Below the pieces are notes generated by a model that was given only the letters and a program-made list of their open reading frames with translations, was not told the origin of the DNA and searched no databases. DNA of 38,348 nt from SIG701 sp045123975 (GTDB lineage Bacteria; Bacillota; Clostridia; Oscillospirales; CAG-272): contig JBGVKV010000003.1 of the NCBI GenBank assembly GCA_045123975.1, positions 1 through 38,348 on the forward strand, written 5' to 3'. How positions within the stretch are numbered: position 1 is the first letter of the stretch; each line of letters begins with the position of its first letter. This document shows positions 1-7,372 of this stretch, one piece after another. Position numbers and translations under genes: made by a program.

Positions 1-15
1 CCCCCCCCCCCCCCC
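1..15. other. Poly-C run at contig start
   Basis: Fifteen C residues precede TACAGGC. Read on the other strand this is GCCTGTA followed by poly-G, which matches how the contig ends (GGTA then poly-G). It is most likely an assembly or sequencing artefact extending out of a GTAGGGG-type dispersed repeat, not real genomic sequence. Confidence 0.8.
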
Positions 16-37
16 TACAGGCACAAAACTCATTTAC

Positions 38-580
38 TTATTTCACCATACCGTATCCGCCGGCGTATTTGCTGACCTCCGAGGCCACCACGAACACCTT
101 GCCGCCGCAGATCCCCCGGATCTCCCTCAGCACCTTCGCCGTTTCCCGGCGGGGCAGCACGATGAAGATCATATGCATAGCGTCCACGGAGCCGTGCCCT
201 TCGAAAACCGTATATCCCCGCTCGTTCCGGCGCAGATATTCCGTGATCAATGCGGTGCTCTCCGCCCCGGCGATCAATTCCAGGCTGGAGGTGCCCAGAG
301 CGATCTTACCCTCAATGGTGGAGCCGAGGAACAAGCCCGTGGCGTAGCCCACGCAATAGAAGAGAAGAAGAAACAGATTATCTCCCAAAGTACCGATGAT
401 GGTGGAGATCACAAGACCCCAGATCGTACACTCCAAAAAACCAAGTCCCGCCGCTTTCAGCCGCTGGCCCTTCACCATCATACAGGTTTTCAGGGACTGG
501 ATGGTGATCTCCACAATTTTAGCGGCACACACGATGAAGCACACCAGAACGGGATGCAGAGAGGCAAGAAATTCCGACAT
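38..580 (-). CDS. DUF2179/DUF5698 membrane protein (UPF0316 family)
   Basis: The 180-residue product has three or four hydrophobic segments in its first ~100 residues (around 10-25, 50-70 and 70-88). A soluble C-terminal part of about 65 residues follows, with the pattern RGYTVFEGHG...MIFIVLPRRE, typical of the DUF2179 cytoplasmic domain. Family members are integral membrane proteins of unknown function, and the length is normal for the family. The start is supported by AAGGAG seven bases upstream of the ATG and by a good promoter further up. The stop lies only 23 bases from the poly-C end, so nothing can be said about a downstream partner. The assignment rests on architecture and motif likeness. 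Confidence 0.8.
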   Translation of the reverse strand: MSEFLASLHPVLVCFIVCAAKIVEITIQSLKTCMMVKGQRLKAAGLGFLECTIWGLVISTIIGTLGDNLFLLLFYCVGYATGLFLGSTIEGKIALGTSSLELIAGAESTALITEYLRRNERGYTVFEGHGSVDAMHMIFIVLPRRETAKVLREIRGICGGKVFVVASEVSKYAGGYGMVK

Positions 581-611
581 AGCGATTCTCCTTCATTTGG
601 ATGATGGACTC

Positions 612-640
612 ATTATAGCAGATTGGAAGAAAATGAGCAA
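612..640 (-). promoter_or_regulatory. Sigma-A promoter of the DUF2179 gene
   Basis: On the minus strand TTGCTC and TATAAT are separated by 17 bases, about 30 bases upstream of the start codon. It is back to back with the promoter of the lipoprotein gene on the plus strand. Confidence 0.65.
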
Positions 641-671
641 GGCGGAAGATGTAAACCTTTTTCGATGTGCG

Positions 672-700
672 TTGACAACTGGTCCGATTTATTATACAAT
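672..700 (+). promoter_or_regulatory. Sigma-A promoter of the LRR lipoprotein gene
   Basis: TTGACA and TACAAT are separated by 17 bases. The start codon lies about 33 bases downstream, so the leader is short. Confidence 0.75.
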
Positions 701-733
701 AGGTACATACATTTTCTACCCATGGAGATATTT

Positions 734-1618
734 ATGAAAAAATTTCTTTTGATTGCTGCCCTTTGCCTGACAGCTGCCGTTCTTCTGTGCGGATGCAATA
801 CCACCACACCGGGAATCCCGGAAAAAGATCCCGTAGATTTCCAGTACACAACGTACTTTCTGGAGGACGGGGAGTTCGTCACCCTGACGAAATACGTGGG
901 TGAGAAGACCGACGTAGTCGTTCCCGCGGAGCTGGATGGATTGACCGTTACGGAAATCGGCGCCAACTGCTTTGCAGAGAGTGCCGTGGTATCCGTTACC
1001 GTTCCCGATTCCGTCATCGTAATCGAGTCCGGTGCTTTTTCCAAGTGCACTGCCCTCACCTCCGTTACCCTGCCCGATAAGATGCTGTACGTGGGTCCCC
1101 AGGCCTTTGCGGAATGTTCCTCTCTGAAGGAGATCACCCTGCCCTCCACCGGCATTACGGAGTACAGCGCCAGCCTGTTTTTGGGCTCTGCCGTGGAGAA
1201 GGTAATCCTCCCGGAGGGTATGGAAATCATCCCTGCCAGTACATTCTTTGCTTCCAATCTGAAGGAGATCACCCTGCCCTCCACCGTCAAGCGCGTGGAT
1301 GACAATGCTTTTGCCGGATGCGCCAATCTGGTATCGGTAAAGCTGAACGAGGGTCTGACTTCCATCGGCGACTACGTGTTTATGTCCTGCACCTCTCTTA
1401 CGGAGATCGTGATCCCCGCATCCGTGGAAACGCTGACGGAGTCTGCGTTCATCCGCTGCAACTCACTGAGCAAGGTGATGTTCGAAGGCAACGCCACCGC
1501 CTTTAAGGTGGAGGGTGCCACCTACGCTGAGGAGCCGACGTACACCGTGTACTGTCACGAGGGTGCAGAGGGCTTCGATGCGGACAAATGGGAAGGCTTC
1601 ACCGTCGAGTTTTGGTAA
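734..1618 (+). CDS. Leucine-rich-repeat (BspA/LRR_5-type) lipoprotein
   Basis: The product has 294 residues. The start at 734 is chosen because GGAG lies six bases upstream and because it gives a clean lipoprotein signal: MKK, a hydrophobic stretch, then LLCGC with Cys21 as the lipidated residue. From about residue 55 it carries repeats of the BspA/Treponema LRR type (LTSVTLPDKMLYVGPQAFAECSSL, about 23 residues each), for example VTEIGANCFAES, LKEITLPSTV, LVSVKLNEGL and LTEIVIPASV. Such proteins sit on the outer face of the membrane or cell wall and are usually adhesins or of unknown role. It is monocistronic, with its own promoter and terminator. The ligand is unknown. Confidence 0.88.
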   Translation: MKKFLLIAALCLTAAVLLCGCNTTTPGIPEKDPVDFQYTTYFLEDGEFVTLTKYVGEKTDVVVPAELDGLTVTEIGANCFAESAVVSVTVPDSVIVIESGAFSKCTALTSVTLPDKMLYVGPQAFAECSSLKEITLPSTGITEYSASLFLGSAVEKVILPEGMEIIPASTFFASNLKEITLPSTVKRVDDNAFAGCANLVSVKLNEGLTSIGDYVFMSCTSLTEIVIPASVETLTESAFIRCNSLSKVMFEGNATAFKVEGATYAEEPTYTVYCHEGAEGFDADKWEGFTVEFW

Positions 1619-1633
1619 AAATACATTTTATAA

Positions 1634-1665
1634 AGAGCTGCCGTGTCCTGCGGCGGCTCTTTTTT
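1634..1665 (+). terminator. Rho-independent terminator after LRR lipoprotein
   Basis: AGAGCTGCCG pairs with CGGCGGCTCT (one G-U pair) across a seven-base loop and is followed by T's. Confidence 0.85.
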
Positions 1666-1707
1666 GACACATTTTTTACTTTTAACGAAAAAAGTTTGCG
1701 GAAATAA

Positions 1708-1735
1708 TTGCATTTTGCACGAAAACTGATATAAT
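1708..1735 (+). promoter_or_regulatory. Sigma-A promoter of the purine permease gene
   Basis: TTGCAT and TATAAT are separated by 16 bases. The leader to the ATG is only about 45 bases and I see no purine-riboswitch core in it, so control by a purine aptamer is not supported. Confidence 0.65.
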
Positions 1736-1787
1736 TAGTATATGTTCTGGCAATAAGTTAGACAAATTTATATGAGAGGTACGTTCT

Positions 1788-3224
1788 ATGTTCCAAAAGC
1801 TCTTCAAACTGAAAGAAAACGGCACCAACGTCCGTACAGAGCTGATCGCCGGTCTGACCACGTTCATGACTATGGCGTACATCATCGCTCTGAACCCCAA
1901 TCTGCTGACAAACTTTGATACCGGCTCCGCATTGTGGAACGGCGTATTCATGGCAACCTGTATCGCCTCCGCACTGGGTATGTTCTGCATGGCTTTCCTG
2001 GCAAACAAGCCCTTTGCTATGGCTCCCGGTATGGGTCTGAACAGCTTCTTTGCTGTGGTTGTAGGCAACATCGTGGCTATGACCGGTATGTCCTATCTGG
2101 CTTCCTTCCAGACGGCTTTGATCATCATCCTGATCGAGGGTGTGATTTTCCTGATCCTCTCCATGTTCAACATCCGTGAGAAGATCGTGGACTCCATTCC
2201 TCTCGGTGTTCGTATGGGTATCGCTCCCGCCATCGGTCTGATGCTGATGAACATCGGCTTCGGCTCCAACGCAGGTATCTACGCAGAGGGCAACGGCTTT
2301 ACCACCCCCTTCTTCGTAATGCGTGACTTCTTCGGCGCGCTGACTCCCAGCGTTCTGAAGACCAGCATGGGCGACGCCGGTTACACCCAGATGATTCTGA
2401 CCGTTGTTACTATGTTCGTTGGTCTGTTCGCTATCGTTGTTATGGCGAAGAAAAAGGTTAAGGGCGCCGTTCTCTTCGGTATGCTGATCGCATCCGTTGT
2501 GAACTGGGGCGGTACCTTCCTCGTTCTGAAGCAGAATCCCTTCGCTTCCCTGAAGGACGCTTCCTTCGTTCCTCCCTTCGCTGATATGATGGAGACCACC
2601 TTCTTCAAGTTCAACTTCCAGGGCTTTGTAGAAATCGGCTGGTTCACCGTAATCACCCTGATCATCACCTTCTGCATCATCGATATGTTCGACACCATCG
2701 GTACCCTGGTAGGCACCGCATCCCGTGCCGGCATGGTAGACGAGAAGGGCAATATGCCTAAGATGAAAGAGGCTCTCCTCTCCGACGCAATCGGTACGGT
2801 TGCCGGCGCTTGCACCGGTACCTCCACCGTTACCACCTTCGTTGAATCCGCATCCGGCGTTGAGGCAGGCGGCCGCACCGGTCTGACCGCTCTCGTTACC
2901 GGCTTCATATTCCTGGCTTGCATGTTCATCGCTCCTATCGCCGCGATCATTCCTCCCGCAGCAACCTCCGCTGCGCTGATCTACGTCGGCGTGCTCATGC
3001 TGCAGGGTCTGAAGAACGTGGACTTCGACGATCTGGACCAGGCACTCCCCGTAACCCTGATGCTGATCGGTATGCCCATCTCCTCCTCCATCGGTCACGC
3101 AATTGGTCTGGGTCTGATCTCCTACACCGTTATCAAGGTTCTGACCGGCAAGTTCAAGGAAGTATCCATCGTTACTTATCTGATCTCCGCCCTCTTCCTT
3201 GTGAAGTTCTTCCTGGCAATCTAA
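1788..3224 (+). CDS. NCS2-family purine permease (AzgA/PbuG type)
   Basis: The product has 478 residues with 12 or more hydrophobic segments. It carries the AzgA-subfamily signatures GLTTFMTMAYII near the N terminus, KPFAMAPGMGLNSFFA at about residues 73-88, a TGTSTVTTFVESASG segment around 345 and a C-terminal PITFGIGHAIGLG-like segment. This subfamily takes up hypoxanthine, guanine or adenine by proton symport across the cytoplasmic membrane. The length matches the family (430-490). The start is set by AGAGGT seven bases upstream. The gene stands alone between a promoter and a strong terminator, so the context does not narrow the substrate. Confidence 0.92.
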   Translation: MFQKLFKLKENGTNVRTELIAGLTTFMTMAYIIALNPNLLTNFDTGSALWNGVFMATCIASALGMFCMAFLANKPFAMAPGMGLNSFFAVVVGNIVAMTGMSYLASFQTALIIILIEGVIFLILSMFNIREKIVDSIPLGVRMGIAPAIGLMLMNIGFGSNAGIYAEGNGFTTPFFVMRDFFGALTPSVLKTSMGDAGYTQMILTVVTMFVGLFAIVVMAKKKVKGAVLFGMLIASVVNWGGTFLVLKQNPFASLKDASFVPPFADMMETTFFKFNFQGFVEIGWFTVITLIITFCIIDMFDTIGTLVGTASRAGMVDEKGNMPKMKEALLSDAIGTVAGACTGTSTVTTFVESASGVEAGGRTGLTALVTGFIFLACMFIAPIAAIIPPAATSAALIYVGVLMLQGLKNVDFDDLDQALPVTLMLIGMPISSSIGHAIGLGLISYTVIKVLTGKFKEVSIVTYLISALFLVKFFLAI

Positions 3225-3239
3225 TCCGTACATAACAAG

Positions 3240-3269
3240 GCGGCAGAGAGTTTTCTCTCTGCCGCTTTT
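3240..3269 (+). terminator. Terminator after purine permease
   Basis: A perfect 11-bp stem (GCGGCAGAGAG with CTCTCTGCCGC) encloses a TTTT loop and is followed by TTTT. Confidence 0.92.
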
Positions 3270-3288
3270 ATTTCCGTGAACGCAGCAA

Positions 3289-3313
3289 AAAGACCGCCCG
3301 AAGGGCGGTCTTT
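3289..3313 (-). terminator. Terminator of first dockerin gene (possibly bidirectional)
   Basis: AAAGACCGCCC pairs with GGGCGGTCTTT across a GAA loop, with T's on the exit side of the minus strand. It separates the convergent permease and dockerin genes. Confidence 0.88.
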
Positions 3314-3321
3314 CGTTGTTT

Positions 3322-4824
3322 TTATTCTGTGGGAATCTTGTAGACCACGTCCGCCAGGTAGGCGATGATCACCTGGGCGTCGGCGATATTCACCACGCCG
3401 TCGCTGTTCACGTCCATGTAGGGAAGCTCTGCTTCGTCGATGTGGTAGTATCCGGCCGCATACAGGCGGATGGCCAGTGCGTCGGCGATGGTCAGCTTCT
3501 CATCCCCCGTGGCGTCGGCATACATATGCCACTGAGCGGCGAAGGTGACGGTATCTCCGGAAACGTCGGTCAGATCCGTTGCCACCTCATCCATTCCGTA
3601 CATATAGGGGATATACGTATCGCCCATCTCTGCCTCGGTGAGCCACTTTCTGTCGGCGGTGTCCGTCTTGTTCACGCAGAACACGGTGCTGTCCGATGCG
3701 CGCTCGGCCGTCCATCCCACAAAGGCATATCCCTTACGGTTGATGTTGGTGCTTTCGTTGGATACGGGATCGCCCAGAAGGACCGTTCTCTGCAGCAGAG
3801 AACCGATACCGCGATTGGCTTTGTACTTCACAGTGAACGTGGGGATCGCATCCCGACTGGCACTGAAGGTGTAATCCTTCAGTCTCCATACGGCGTCGTG
3901 ATCCGTGTCGTAAGCGGAACGGCGGGCATTGCCGTTGAAGTACAGCTTGCCGTCCACGCCGATGGCACAGTCCTCCGCTTCCAGAAGACCGCGGTAATTC
4001 TTGTCGCTCTGGAGGAAGAAGACCATATCCGCACGGGGCTTGATGGTACCCTTGGCACCCTTCAGATCGTAGCCGAGGATGATGCTCTGGTGCATGGTCT
4101 CCTCTTTTTCACATCCGGCCTTGACCACGAAGAGGAAATCGTCCTTGACAAACATCGCCTGATTCAAAAAGCTGGAATAATCGCAGGACTTACCGTCCAA
4201 TTCAAATCCGGTATAATCCAGTGTGCAGATGGCTGTCGCATTCAGATTGCCCGACTTGGCTCCGGTCTGGATGCTTGCCTCGGAAATATAGATGCCGCTT
4301 TTGAAGAGAAACGTAATCTTTTCCTCGGTGATGGAACGGATACCGAAGGAACCGGGAATAAAGGCGGCGCCGTTGGAGCGAATCTTGTACTCGCTGCTCA
4401 AAGCCAGCACGTTATCCCGGATCTCATAGACCAGCATAGTGCTTTCCGAGATCACAAACAGGTATTCCACCCCGTCGATCCGTGCCCAGTCCATATCGTT
4501 GGCGTGGGCCATATTGCGGAAGTACGCGCGGCCTTTATCGCTGCCATCCTTCATGATGGTGGTTTTGCCGGTCTCCAGACTCACCCGCATGATGGTACAG
4601 GTGGTATTGTTGCCGTTTACCTGGGCGGAGTAGGCATATTGGTCACTGACAGCCATGCCCTGGGTACTGCCGCAGCTGTTGTAGGCGGGGGTTTTACCCA
4701 CGATCTCCCAATCGTCATCCCGCAAGGTAACGGCGGCATCCACCGCCGTGGGGATCATAAAGGCGCCGCACAGGGTTGCCGCGCACAGAAGAGAGGCGGC
4801 TGCCCGTCTGCATAGATTCTTCAT
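3322..4824 (-). CDS. Secreted dockerin protein, short paralogue with one degenerate B-repeat
   Basis: The product has 500 residues. The start at 4824 is chosen because GGAG lies six bases upstream and the N terminus then reads as a signal peptide ending PTAVDA. Residues ~32-320 form a domain shared with the two upstream paralogues; shared motifs are STQGMAV, HANDMDW and EDCAIGVDGKLYFN. The repeated beta-rich pattern suggests a propeller-like fold, but I do not recognise a family. A single divergent InlB B-type repeat follows (YTVKY..., KGYAFVGW, ...FAAQW). The C terminus (about 434-500) is a type I dockerin-like pair of calcium loops, DATGDEKLTIAD and DVNSDGVVNIAD; the first loop is degenerate. 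It is presumably exported and bound through a cohesin. No cohesin is encoded in the window. Confidence 0.8.
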   Translation of the reverse strand: MKNLCRRAAASLLCAATLCGAFMIPTAVDAAVTLRDDDWEIVGKTPAYNSCGSTQGMAVSDQYAYSAQVNGNNTTCTIMRVSLETGKTTIMKDGSDKGRAYFRNMAHANDMDWARIDGVEYLFVISESTMLVYEIRDNVLALSSEYKIRSNGAAFIPGSFGIRSITEEKITFLFKSGIYISEASIQTGAKSGNLNATAICTLDYTGFELDGKSCDYSSFLNQAMFVKDDFLFVVKAGCEKEETMHQSIILGYDLKGAKGTIKPRADMVFFLQSDKNYRGLLEAEDCAIGVDGKLYFNGNARRSAYDTDHDAVWRLKDYTFSASRDAIPTFTVKYKANRGIGSLLQRTVLLGDPVSNESTNINRKGYAFVGWTAERASDSTVFCVNKTDTADRKWLTEAEMGDTYIPYMYGMDEVATDLTDVSGDTVTFAAQWHMYADATGDEKLTIADALAIRLYAAGYYHIDEAELPYMDVNSDGVVNIADAQVIIAYLADVVYKIPTE

Positions 4825-4859
4825 AGTCGTCTCCTTGTATGTAACTGCATTGTTATGCC

Positions 4860-4888
4860 ATTGTATCATATTCCCCGAGAAATTGCAA
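4860..4888 (-). promoter_or_regulatory. Promoter of the first dockerin gene
   Basis: On the minus strand TTGCAA and TACAAT are 17 bases apart, ahead of a ~35-base leader. Confidence 0.65.
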
Positions 4889-4902
4889 GTTTGTCCGTGT
4901 AA

Positions 4903-4929
4903 AAAAGACCGCCCAACGGGCGGTCTTTT
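4903..4929 (-). terminator. Terminator of second dockerin gene
   Basis: A perfect 12-bp stem (AAAAGACCGCCC with GGGCGGTCTTTT) has an AAC loop. It is almost the same hairpin as the one after the neighbouring paralogue at 3289. Confidence 0.9.
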
Positions 4930-4933
4930 CAGA

Positions 4934-7264
4934 TTATTCACAAACGGGCATATCCACTGCGCCGCAGAGGATAGCGAAGAGGATGTGGGCATCGGCGGTA
5001 TTCACCACGCCGTCCGCATTCATATCCATAAGGGGGAGGCGTTCCATAGGAATCCGATAATAGCCCCAGCCGTACAGGCGGATGGCCAATGCATCGGCGA
5101 TGCTTACCTTGCCGTCGCCGTTTACGTCGCCGCACATGCCCCACTGGGCGGTGAGGGTGATCGTATCGCCTGCGGCGATGGTATCACCGGGGTTTACTTC
5201 CTCACCGGTGAGAGTGCTGGTAACAACCCAGCCCAGGAATGCATAGCCCTCACGGGTAAACGTATTCTCTGTGAGAACAAAGACGGTGGCAGTAGGTACG
5301 GTGACGGACTCCATCTCACCGTCGGCGCCGTTTCCGTCAAAGACTACGGTGTAGGTATCCTGACTCCACTGGGCGGTGAGGGTGATAACATCCCCGCCGG
5401 TGACGGTGTCACCGATCTTCACCTCGGTGCCGCTCAAAGCGCTGGTGGCAACCCATCCGGTAAAGGTGTAGCCTTCCTTCACGAAGGTATTCTCGGCAGC
5501 AGTAAGGGGAGTCTCCACACCTGCGGTGACGGACTCCATCGTGCCCTCGGCACCGTTTCCGTCATAGATCACGGTGTACGCGGTGGGAACAGCCTTCTCC
5601 CACTGGGCGGTGAAGGTGATGACATCGCCGCCGGTGATCTTGTCGCCGATCTTCACCTCGGCGCCGCTCTGCGCACTGGTGATCACCCAGCCGCTGAAGG
5701 TATAGCCCTCACGGGTGAAGGCGTTATCGGCGGCCTTGAGGGCATCCTGTACGGATACGGATACGGCAGGCATATTGCCCGTACCGCCGCCGGCGTTATA
5801 CTTCACCGTATAGGTAGTGGGTGCGTTTTTCGCCCACTGGGCGTACATGATCACGGTATCGCCGCCCGCGGGGATATCGCCGATTTTCATATTCTTCTTA
5901 TGGGTATCGTTATAGGGTGCCCAGCCGGTGAAGGTGTAGCCCTCGCGGGTGAAGGTATTCTTCGCATCGGCCAGGGGGGTTCCGACGGCCACGGTAACGG
6001 ATGCCATCGTTCCCTTACCGCCGTTTGCATTGTACTGCACGGTGTAGGTGGTGGGAGCCTTCTTCTCCCACTGGGCAGTGAAGGTGATGGTATCGCCCTC
6101 GGCGGCGGTGTCGCCGATCTTCACGTTCTGCTTTTTCAGTGCGCTGTAGGCAACCCATCCCGTAAAGGTGTAGCCGTCCCGCTTGAAGGCGTTGGCCGCG
6201 GGGGTAATGGGCGTGCTCGTCTCCACGGTGGCAGACTGCATGGATCCCGTACCGCCGCCGGCGTTATACTTCACCGTATAGGTGGGCTGGGCCGCCTCTT
6301 TTTTCAAAACGAAGTTATTGATCACGAAAGTGGCATCGTGCTTGGTATCGTTCTCGGCACGGCGGCCGTTGGTATTGAAATACAGCTTGCCGTCGGCGCC
6401 GATGCCGCAGTCCTCCAGCTCAAAGAGGGCCGGGTATTCATTGCTGATCACGTAGAAGGACTTGCTCTCGTCTGCCTGAACCGTGACGCTGCCCTTGGCT
6501 TCGCTGATATCGTAGGCAATGATCACGTTCTCGCTGAGAGTTTCCGTCGCTTCATTTCCGAACAGGGGAAGGAACAGGTATCCGTCCTTATATCCCATAC
6601 CCTGGGTAACGAAGTTGGAGAAATCCTGCACCTTTCCGTTGACCGGCACGTTCGCCACGTCCAGCGTACACTTGGGCATGATAGTTACGTTACCCTTGGT
6701 AGAGGTAATCGGAATCTTTGCATAGGAAATAGTGGAGCCGTTCTTGAACAGATAGGTAACACGGTTTCCGGAAACGCTCTCTACCGCGATGGCGGCCGAG
6801 CTGTACGAACCGCTGCCGTACAGCAGGCTGTAGCGGGCGTAGGGATACAGATCCGTACCGTCGATTTCGAACAGGAGCAAAGAGGAGGAGGCAATTACGC
6901 ACAGATACTCCTTATCGCCCACGCGCATCCAATCCATGCCGTTGGCGTGGAGAAGATTGGTGAAATAGCCTTCGCCCGTCTTTCCGTTATACATCAGCTC
7001 TTTTTCACCGGTCTCGATGTCGATACGGTTGATAATGGCCAGGGTGTCCTTGCCATCCGTCTGTGCGCAGTACAGATATTCCTCACCCACGGCCATGCCC
7101 TGGGAAACACCGCATCCGCTGGTTTCACCCAGCTTGCCGATCAGATCAAAATCGTCGTCATAGAGTATTTCCGTCGCATCGGCGGCGGTGGGAAAAAAGA
7201 ATGCGCCGCAAAGCACACATGCACACGTCAGCACAAGGGCTGCACGTTTCATAAAATTACCCAT
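4934..7264 (-). CDS. Secreted protein with five InlB B-repeats and a dockerin
   Basis: The product has 776 residues. The upstream ATG at 7264 has AAGGAG six bases before it, so it is preferred over the ATG at 7252. A signal peptide ends near PTAADA. Residues ~35-320 are the domain shared with both neighbours (SQGMAVGEEYLYCAQ, HANGMDWM, EDCGIGADGKLYFN). From about 328 there are five tandem repeats of ~75 residues of the Listeria-Bacteroides/InlB B type, each starting YTV.Y...GG.G.M, with REGYTFTGW in the middle and ending TAQW. The end (about 708-776) is a dockerin with two good loops, GDVNGDGKVSIAD and DMNADGVVNTAD, and an RLYGWGYY linker. It probably displays a binding module from the cell surface or a cohesin scaffold. 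The ligand is unknown. Confidence 0.85.
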   Translation of the reverse strand: MGNFMKRAALVLTCACVLCGAFFFPTAADATEILYDDDFDLIGKLGETSGCGVSQGMAVGEEYLYCAQTDGKDTLAIINRIDIETGEKELMYNGKTGEGYFTNLLHANGMDWMRVGDKEYLCVIASSSLLLFEIDGTDLYPYARYSLLYGSGSYSSAAIAVESVSGNRVTYLFKNGSTISYAKIPITSTKGNVTIMPKCTLDVANVPVNGKVQDFSNFVTQGMGYKDGYLFLPLFGNEATETLSENVIIAYDISEAKGSVTVQADESKSFYVISNEYPALFELEDCGIGADGKLYFNTNGRRAENDTKHDATFVINNFVLKKEAAQPTYTVKYNAGGGTGSMQSATVETSTPITPAANAFKRDGYTFTGWVAYSALKKQNVKIGDTAAEGDTITFTAQWEKKAPTTYTVQYNANGGKGTMASVTVAVGTPLADAKNTFTREGYTFTGWAPYNDTHKKNMKIGDIPAGGDTVIMYAQWAKNAPTTYTVKYNAGGGTGNMPAVSVSVQDALKAADNAFTREGYTFSGWVITSAQSGAEVKIGDKITGGDVITFTAQWEKAVPTAYTVIYDGNGAEGTMESVTAGVETPLTAAENTFVKEGYTFTGWVATSALSGTEVKIGDTVTGGDVITLTAQWSQDTYTVVFDGNGADGEMESVTVPTATVFVLTENTFTREGYAFLGWVVTSTLTGEEVNPGDTIAAGDTITLTAQWGMCGDVNGDGKVSIADALAIRLYGWGYYRIPMERLPLMDMNADGVVNTADAHILFAILCGAVDMPVCE
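5140..6283 (-). repeat. Five tandem InlB B-repeat coding units (second dockerin gene)
   Basis: Five in-frame units of roughly 230 bases encode the B-repeats. Recurrent DNA such as CCACTGGGCGGTGA and AAGGTGTAGCC shows they arose by duplication. Each unit is most like the unit at the same position in the neighbouring paralogue. Confidence 0.85.
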
Positions 7265-7298
7265 GGGAATCTCCTTACGGTTTTACAATGTACGGGCT

Positions 7299-7327
7299 AT
7301 TGTATCACATTTCCCCCCGGATTTCAA
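7299..7327 (-). promoter_or_regulatory. Promoter of the second dockerin gene
   Basis: TTGAAA and TACAAT are 17 bases apart on the minus strand. Confidence 0.6.
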
Positions 7328-7340
7328 GTTCCTCCAAGCA

Positions 7341-7361
7341 AAAAGCCGCCCTTTGGGCGGC
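7341..7361 (-). terminator. Terminator of third dockerin gene
   Basis: GCCGCCC pairs with GGGCGGC across TTT; four A's on the plus strand give the T-tract of the minus-strand transcript. Confidence 0.85.
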
Positions 7362-7372
7362 ATTTTTACAAA

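Noticed and set aside
1730..1787. Possible purine riboswitch ahead of the permease
   Set aside because: The leader is only ~45 bases and lacks the paired arms and conserved loop bases of the purine aptamer; only a superficial TATAAT/GTATATG likeness is seen.
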